Below are positions 30,843-35,008 of a stretch of DNA of 35,008 nt, piece by piece. This DNA comes from Deltaproteobacteria bacterium (GTDB lineage: Bacteria > Myxococcota_A > Polyangia > DRWM01 > JAAZOP01): NCBI GenBank assembly GCA_016218815.1, contig JACRCX010000117.1, positions 1-35,008 on the forward strand. Reading direction: 5' to 3'. The position numbers and the translations under genes are program-made. The notes below the pieces were generated by a model. It was not told the origin of the DNA. It saw only the letters and a program-made list of their open reading frames with translations, and made no database searches. The first letter of the stretch is position 1; each line of letters begins with the position of its first letter.

Positions 30843-31694
30843 ATGAACGTGAACAAGCTGTTGCTCGGGTTCCTTTCGGTGGTGATGGCGCTCGCGCTCG
30901 CGAGCACGGCCTGCAAGAAGAAGGGTGAGCCCGGGTCGACGGCGCAGGCGCAGCCGGGCTCCGGGGAGACCGGGGCCGTGGCGCTGGCCGGCGTTGCCGA
31001 CGCCTGGTACCGCTGTCCGATGGAGCAGTGCGGCTACGCGCAGAAGGGTCCGGGCCAGTGTCCCAAGTGCGGCATGAATCTCGAGCCGGCGCCGGAAGGG
31101 TGGAGCCCGGAGTCGGCGAAGGTCGAGGCGCCGGCGAGTGACGCGGGGGCCGCGCCTCCGCTCGTCGTGGCGGCGGGCGACCCGCCGGCGGGACCGGCCG
31201 CGCCCGCCTGCGCCGAGGGCGGGGCGTGCCGGTGTCCGGGCGAGGGGGCCGCCGAGCCGGGTGTGCAGACGGCGAAGGACCTCGCCGCCGACAGGATCGG
31301 GCAGCAGGCGACCTGTCCGGTGACCGGCGAGACCTTCACCGTGATGGAGAACACGCCCGCGGCGAAGGTCGGCGACCAGGTCTACCTCTTCTGCTGCGCC
31401 GGTTGCGCGCCGCGCTTCCTGGCCAACCCGCAGCAGTACGGCGCTCCCGCGGCGCCGGCACCCGCGGCCGGGGGCCCCGAGATCAAGACGGCCGGCGAGC
31501 TGGCCCCCGAGCGGGTCGGTCAGACCGAGACGTGCGAGATCGGCGGCGACAGCTACACCGTGACCGCGGAGACGCCGGCGATCGCGTACGAGGGCAAGGT
31601 CCACCTCTTCGGGTGCATGGGCTGCGCGAACGCGTTCGCGGCGAACCCGGCCGCTCCGCAGGCGCCGAATTGCGCCCACCACGGGGCGCCGTGA
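30843..31694 (+). CDS. Metal-binding lipoprotein: HMBD plus two YHS-like modules
   Basis: A 283-residue predicted lipoprotein (A-S-T-A-C, Cys24) with a GAGGAGG ribosome-binding site. The HMBD has C-P-M-E-Q-C (58-63) and C-P-K-C-G-M (73-78), with an extra Cys63. A linker with C-A-E-G-G-A-C-R-C follows. The first YHS-like module has Cys158, 184, 185 and 188 in the usual spacing. The second (about 215-275) is altered: C-E-I-G-G replaces C-P-V-T-G and F-G-C-M-G-C replaces F-C-C, so one ligand is lost. It closely resembles the gene at 22614 and was probably duplicated from it. Its place within a cysteine biosynthesis operon suggests it guards, or responds to, metal stress on thiol and Fe-S supply. 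Confidence 0.87.
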   Translation: MNVNKLLLGFLSVVMALALASTACKKKGEPGSTAQAQPGSGETGAVALAGVADAWYRCPMEQCGYAQKGPGQCPKCGMNLEPAPEGWSPESAKVEAPASDAGAAPPLVVAAGDPPAGPAAPACAEGGACRCPGEGAAEPGVQTAKDLAADRIGQQATCPVTGETFTVMENTPAAKVGDQVYLFCCAGCAPRFLANPQQYGAPAAPAPAAGGPEIKTAGELAPERVGQTETCEIGGDSYTVTAETPAIAYEGKVHLFGCMGCANAFAANPAAPQAPNCAHHGAP

Positions 31695-31724
31695 CGGGTG
31701 GGTGAACGAGGGAGGACGACGGGG

Positions 31725-32687
31725 ATGAGCGAGACGGACAAGGCGGCGCCGACTCCGCTCTGCGACGGACCGGAGCGCGACCTCGAGCTGTGCGACGTGG
31801 TCGGCGCGCTGACCGACGCGCGCAACGCCATCGCGCTGCCGCTGCGCGGCCCGGGCCGCCGCGGCGTCCTGCCCTCGAGCGCCGTGGTGCTCGAGGCGAT
31901 CGAGGGGTTGCGCTCGGTGCTCTTCCCCGGCTACTTCGGCTTCTCCGAGGTGCCCGAGGGCAGCCGCGCTTACCACGTCGGGGCGACGCTGGATCACGTG
32001 CAGCGGGTGCTCCAGGAGCAGATCTGGCGGGGGCTGTGCTTCGCCTGCGAGCGATCGAGCGACCACTGCGAGGAGTGCGAGCAGGGCTCGCAGGACATCA
32101 CCCGCCGGTTCCTGTCGCGGCTGCCGGACGTGCGGCGCATGCTGGCCACGGACGTGCGCGCGGGCTACGAGGGCGATCCGGCGGCGACCAGTCCGGACGA
32201 GGTCGTCTTCTGCTATCCCGGCCTGCGGGCCATCGTCAGCTACCGGCTGGCGCACGAGCTGTACGAGCTCCGGGTGCCGATCATCCCGCGGATGATCACC
32301 GAGCACGCACATTCGTTGACCGGCATCGACATCCACCCCGGGGCGCGGATCGGCGAGTTCTTCTTCATCGATCACGGCACCGGAGTGGTCATCGGCGAGA
32401 CCACCGTCATCGGCAACCGCGTCCGGCTCTACCAGGGCGTCACGCTCGGCGCCCGCAGCTTCCCGCTGGACGAGCACGGCAATCCGATCAAGAACGTTCC
32501 CCGCCATCCCATCGTCGAGGACGACGTGATCATCTACTCCGGCGCCACCATTCTCGGGCGCGTGACCATCGGCCGCGGCTCGACCGTCGGCGGCAACGTG
32601 TGGCTCACGACGGGAGTGCCGCCCGGCAGCCGGGTCACGCAGGTCGAGGTCAAGCAGGAGACGTTCCTCTCCGGCAGCGGGATATGA
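31725..32687 (+). CDS. cysE: Serine O-acetyltransferase (EpsC-type)
   Basis: A 320-residue enzyme that makes O-acetylserine for cysteine synthase. The helical N-terminal half is followed by a left-handed beta-helix with hexapeptide repeats and the family core D-I-H-P-G-A-R-I-G, F-I-D-H-G-T-G-V-V-I-G-E-T and Y-Q-G-V-T-L-G. A C-x2-C-x6-C-x2-C cluster (Cys105, 108, 115, 118) in the N-terminal half may bind metal. The ATG at 31725, with GGAGGACGACGGGG upstream, is preferred over a GTG at 31698. The gene overlaps iscS by four bases (ATGA), so the cysteine maker and cysteine user are coupled. Confidence 0.93.
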   Translation: MSETDKAAPTPLCDGPERDLELCDVVGALTDARNAIALPLRGPGRRGVLPSSAVVLEAIEGLRSVLFPGYFGFSEVPEGSRAYHVGATLDHVQRVLQEQIWRGLCFACERSSDHCEECEQGSQDITRRFLSRLPDVRRMLATDVRAGYEGDPAATSPDEVVFCYPGLRAIVSYRLAHELYELRVPIIPRMITEHAHSLTGIDIHPGARIGEFFFIDHGTGVVIGETTVIGNRVRLYQGVTLGARSFPLDEHGNPIKNVPRHPIVEDDVIIYSGATILGRVTIGRGSTVGGNVWLTTGVPPGSRVTQVEVKQETFLSGSGI

Positions 32688-33835
32688 ACCGGGTCTACCT
32701 CGATCACAACGCGACCACGCCCGTGGCCCCCGAGGTCCTGGACGAGATGCTCCCGTATCTGCGGGACGACTTCGGCAACGCCTCCAGCACGCACTGGTGG
32801 GGCCAGCGGGCGCGGGCGGCGGTCGAGCGGGCACGCGAGCGCGTCGCGGAGCTTCTGGGCGCCGACCCCGCCGAGATCGTCTTCACCTCCGGCGGCACCG
32901 AGGCCGCCAACCAGGTCCTGCGCGGCGCCGGCGAGGCGGCCGGCGCTCCGGGCGCCGTCGTCGTGACCTCCGCGGTCGAGCACCACGCCGTCCTGGCGCC
33001 GTGCGCGCGGCTGGAGGAGCTGGGCGCGCGCGTTGTCCGGGTCCCGGTGGACCGCGCCGGCGTCGTCGACCTCGACGCCCTGGCCGGGGCGCTCGGCGAG
33101 CGCACCGTGCTGGTCTCCGTGATGCTGGCCAACAACGAGGTGGGGACGATCCAGCCGCTGGGGCGCGTCGTCGAGGTCGCGCGGGCGCGCGGGGTGCCGG
33201 TGTTCACGGACGCGGTGCAGGCGGTGGGCCGGATCCCGGTCGACGTCCGGGCGCTCGGCGTGGACTTCCTCTCGCTGTCCGGGCACAAGCTGTACGGGCC
33301 GAAGGGCGTCGGAGCCTTGTTCGTGCGCCGCGGGACACGGGTCGTGCCGCTCTTGCGGGGCGGGGAGCACGAGGGCGGCCGTCGAGCGGGGACCTCCAAC
33401 GTCCCCGGCATCGTCGGCTTGGGCCGGGCGTGCGAGCTGGCCCGCGCGCGGCTGGACGCGGATGCGGCGCGGGTGCGGGCGCTGCGCGACCGGCTGGAGG
33501 CCGGCATCCGCGCGCGGATCCCCGACGTCGCGATGAACGGGCACCCGTCGCTCCGCCTGCCGAACACGCTCAGCGTCGGTTTCCCGGGCGTCGAGGGCGA
33601 GTCGCTGCTGATGAACCTCGACCTGCTCGGCGTCGCCGTCTCCACCGGCTCGGCCTGCAACGCCGGCTCGCTGCGTCCGTCGCACGTGCTGCTCGCGATG
33701 GGCCGTCCGCCCGAGCAGGCGCACGCGGCGGTGCGTTTCTCGCTGGGCCGCGGCAACACGGAGGCGGAGGTGGATCTTGCGATCGAGGCCGTGGCCCGGG
33801 CGGTGACGAAGCTGCGCGCGTCTGCCGCGTCCTGA
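32684..33835 (+). CDS. iscS: Cysteine desulfurase (NifS/IscS family)
   Basis: A 383-residue PLP enzyme that removes sulfur from cysteine for Fe-S cluster and other sulfur pathways. It begins V-Y-L-D-H-N-A-T-T-P and has T-S-G-G-T-E-A-A-N-Q, the PLP Lys in S-G-H-K-L-Y-G-P-K-G and the catalytic Cys in T-G-S-A-C-N-A-G-S. The loop around it (S-L-R-P-S-H-V-L) fits class I NifS/IscS. No scaffold gene iscU or regulator iscR is seen in the window. It could supply sulfur to the TusA-like domain encoded upstream, which is inference. The ATG overlaps the cysE stop. Confidence 0.93.
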   Translation: MNRVYLDHNATTPVAPEVLDEMLPYLRDDFGNASSTHWWGQRARAAVERARERVAELLGADPAEIVFTSGGTEAANQVLRGAGEAAGAPGAVVVTSAVEHHAVLAPCARLEELGARVVRVPVDRAGVVDLDALAGALGERTVLVSVMLANNEVGTIQPLGRVVEVARARGVPVFTDAVQAVGRIPVDVRALGVDFLSLSGHKLYGPKGVGALFVRRGTRVVPLLRGGEHEGGRRAGTSNVPGIVGLGRACELARARLDADAARVRALRDRLEAGIRARIPDVAMNGHPSLRLPNTLSVGFPGVEGESLLMNLDLLGVAVSTGSACNAGSLRPSHVLLAMGRPPEQAHAAVRFSLGRGNTEAEVDLAIEAVARAVTKLRASAAS

Positions 33836-33852
33836 CCGCCGCCCGCCGACTT

Positions 33853-33880
33853 GTCCGCCGTAGCCTTGGCGAAGGCGGAC
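33853..33880. repeat. REP-like palindromic element
   Basis: GTCCGCC (33853-33859) and GGCGGAC (33874-33880) enclose a nested GCC-TT-GGC (33863-33870). It lies about 20 bases after the iscS stop and could end transcription or be a dispersed palindrome. Two direct copies of GGTACCT follow at 33901 and 33917. Confidence 0.5.
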
Positions 33881-33960
33881 CGCCGCCCGCCATGTTTGCC
33901 GGTACCTCCCGACGATGGTACCTTCCCGATCGTTTCCGCAGGGGAACGAGGAGGCTTGGG

Positions 33961-35008
33961 ATGACGCTCCGAACCGTGGGATGGATGACGGCGATGTTCG
34001 CGGGGCTATTCGTCGGGTGCTCGCCGGCCGACGACTCCACCGGGGATCAGGACGCGCGGGACGACGCGCCGGTCGAAGGGCGCGACGGCGCGGACGCGGA
34101 CGCCGACGTGACCTGGGACGACGGCACGATGGACACCTCGGATTCCTGCACGCCGGGAGCGATCGAGTGCGACGGCGCGCGGATGCAGGTGTGCAACGCC
34201 GCGGGGACGGGCTGGGGGGCGCCGGTAGCCTGCGCCGATCCGACGCCGGCCTGTACCCCCGGCTTCGGCTGCACCGTCTGCGCCGGCGGCACGGGCGGCT
34301 GCGACGGCGACACCGCCCGCATGTGCATGCCGGACGGCTCGGGCTGGTTCGCCGACGATTTCTGCGATCCGGCGCTGGGCGAGCGCTGCGACGGCGGCTA
34401 CTGCACCGACCTGTCGGGCGCGTGCGAGGACGCCCGGCGGAACCGCTCGTATGAAGGCTGCGACTACTTCGTCACCGAGACCGTGAACTCCACGATGTTC
34501 CACGCGGACACCTTCCGCTTCGCCGTCGTCGTCGGCAACCGCAACGTGGGCGCGGCGCACGTGCAGGTGTTCGACGGGGACGTCGAGGTCGGGAGCGCGG
34601 ACGTGGCGTCCAACGGCACCGCCTCGATCGAGCTGGACTGGAGGCCGGCGCTGCGCTCGCCGCGCGGGAGCAGCATCGTCGCCGGCGGCGCCTTCCGGGT
34701 GCGCAGCGATCTGCCCGTGACGGTCTACCAGTTCAACCCGCTGCGCTACTGGGAGGAGTCGTTCGCGCTCTACCCCGGCTCCTACACCAACGACGCCTCG
34801 CTGGTGCTGCCGCGCAACGTCCTCTCCGGGCGCTACGTCGTCGCGGCGCGCGAGTCGCTCAAGAAGGTCGAGCTGGACGCCGACGGGCACGAGTCGCCCA
34901 CGCCGATCCCGGGCTTCGCGGCGATTGTCGCCACGCGCAACGATACCCTCGTCACGGTGACCTTCTCGGCGCACACGCAGGGCATCGGGGTCGCGGCGCA
35001 GGGGCCGG
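33961..35008 (+). CDS. IgGFc-binding-type lipoprotein, 5' part
   Basis: An open frame of 349 codons running off the right edge, with an AGGAGG ribosome-binding site. The signal ends L-F-V-G-C (Cys20). An acidic linker is followed by a Cys-rich region built of units such as C-D-G-A-R-M-Q-V-C and R-M-C-M-P-D-G-S-G-W, ending C-E-D-A-R-R-N-R-S-Y-E-G-C-D-Y-F. From about residue 170 a domain with F-R-F-A-V-V-V-G-N and V-T-V-Y-Q-F-N-P-L fits the IgGFc-binding-protein family found in Myxococcota. Such proteins are thought to be surface-exposed and adhesive. The gene is not linked to the cysteine operon beyond adjacency. Confidence 0.8.
   Translation, partial: MTLRTVGWMTAMFAGLFVGCSPADDSTGDQDARDDAPVEGRDGADADADVTWDDGTMDTSDSCTPGAIECDGARMQVCNAAGTGWGAPVACADPTPACTPGFGCTVCAGGTGGCDGDTARMCMPDGSGWFADDFCDPALGERCDGGYCTDLSGACEDARRNRSYEGCDYFVTETVNSTMFHADTFRFAVVVGNRNVGAAHVQVFDGDVEVGSADVASNGTASIELDWRPALRSPRGSSIVAGGAFRVRSDLPVTVYQFNPLRYWEESFALYPGSYTNDASLVLPRNVLSGRYVVAARESLKKVELDADGHESPTPIPGFAAIVATRNDTLVTVTFSAHTQGIGVAAQGP

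Noticed and set aside
1..35008. Insertion sequences, integrase or phage genes
   Set aside because: No transposase, integrase or phage structural motif was found, although truncated genes and composition shifts suggest past recombination.

Overview
The window is very GC-rich (visibly about 70 percent or more) and uses GTG and TTG starts freely. Several traits point to an environmental Myxococcota or related delta-proteobacterial lineage: lipoproteins with long Asp/Ala linkers, a protein with four MopE-type C-N-G-x-D-D-D-C repeats, the start of an IgGFc-binding-type lipoprotein, a possible AgmX/PglI-like C-terminus and a DVU0298-family protein. This assignment is inferred from protein families; there is no rRNA or tRNA marker.

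Left part (1-11100). A probable 3' remnant of a DUF4139-like gene is followed by a membrane-anchored protein of unknown function. Next to it lie two toxin-antitoxin modules whose antitoxin genes are intact and whose toxin genes are deleted (a ParE stump and a 40-codon VapC remnant). Then come a DVU0298-family gene, an envelope protein, an Asp/Ala lipoprotein, a PAS-GAF-GAF-GGDEF diguanylate cyclase, an SrkA-like kinase, a four-S1-domain RNA-binding protein and a tandem nitroreductase fusion.

Middle part (11100-24960). An unusual protein-kinase-like gene overlaps a chimeric broken lipoprotein gene ending in a metal-binding YHS-like module, and a methyltransferase gene converges on it. A poorly coding stretch follows, with palindromic operator-like sites and several tiny Met/His-rich lipoprotein genes. 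It leads into a copper/silver efflux operon: cusC, cusB and cusA, two lipoproteins carrying heavy-metal-binding (HMBD) and YHS-like modules, an outer-membrane beta-barrel protein, a Cys-rich lipoprotein and a broken thioredoxin-like gene. CusA has the Cu(I)/Ag(I)-type transmembrane motif and the three cleft methionines.

Right part (24960-35008). A MopE-repeat lipoprotein gene on the opposite strand is followed by a cysteine and Fe-S supply operon: O-acetylserine sulfhydrylase, a siroheme sulfite/nitrite reductase fused to a TusA-like domain, another HMBD/YHS-like lipoprotein, serine acetyltransferase and cysteine desulfurase. A partial IgGFc-binding-type lipoprotein gene runs off the right edge.

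The most notable theme is a proposed link between copper handling and sulfur metabolism. A module with invariant spacing C-x25-C-C-x2-C occurs in four genes, including one inside the cysteine operon. Two operator-like motifs are each shared between distant promoters. Several families of short intergenic and tandem repeats are scattered through the window.
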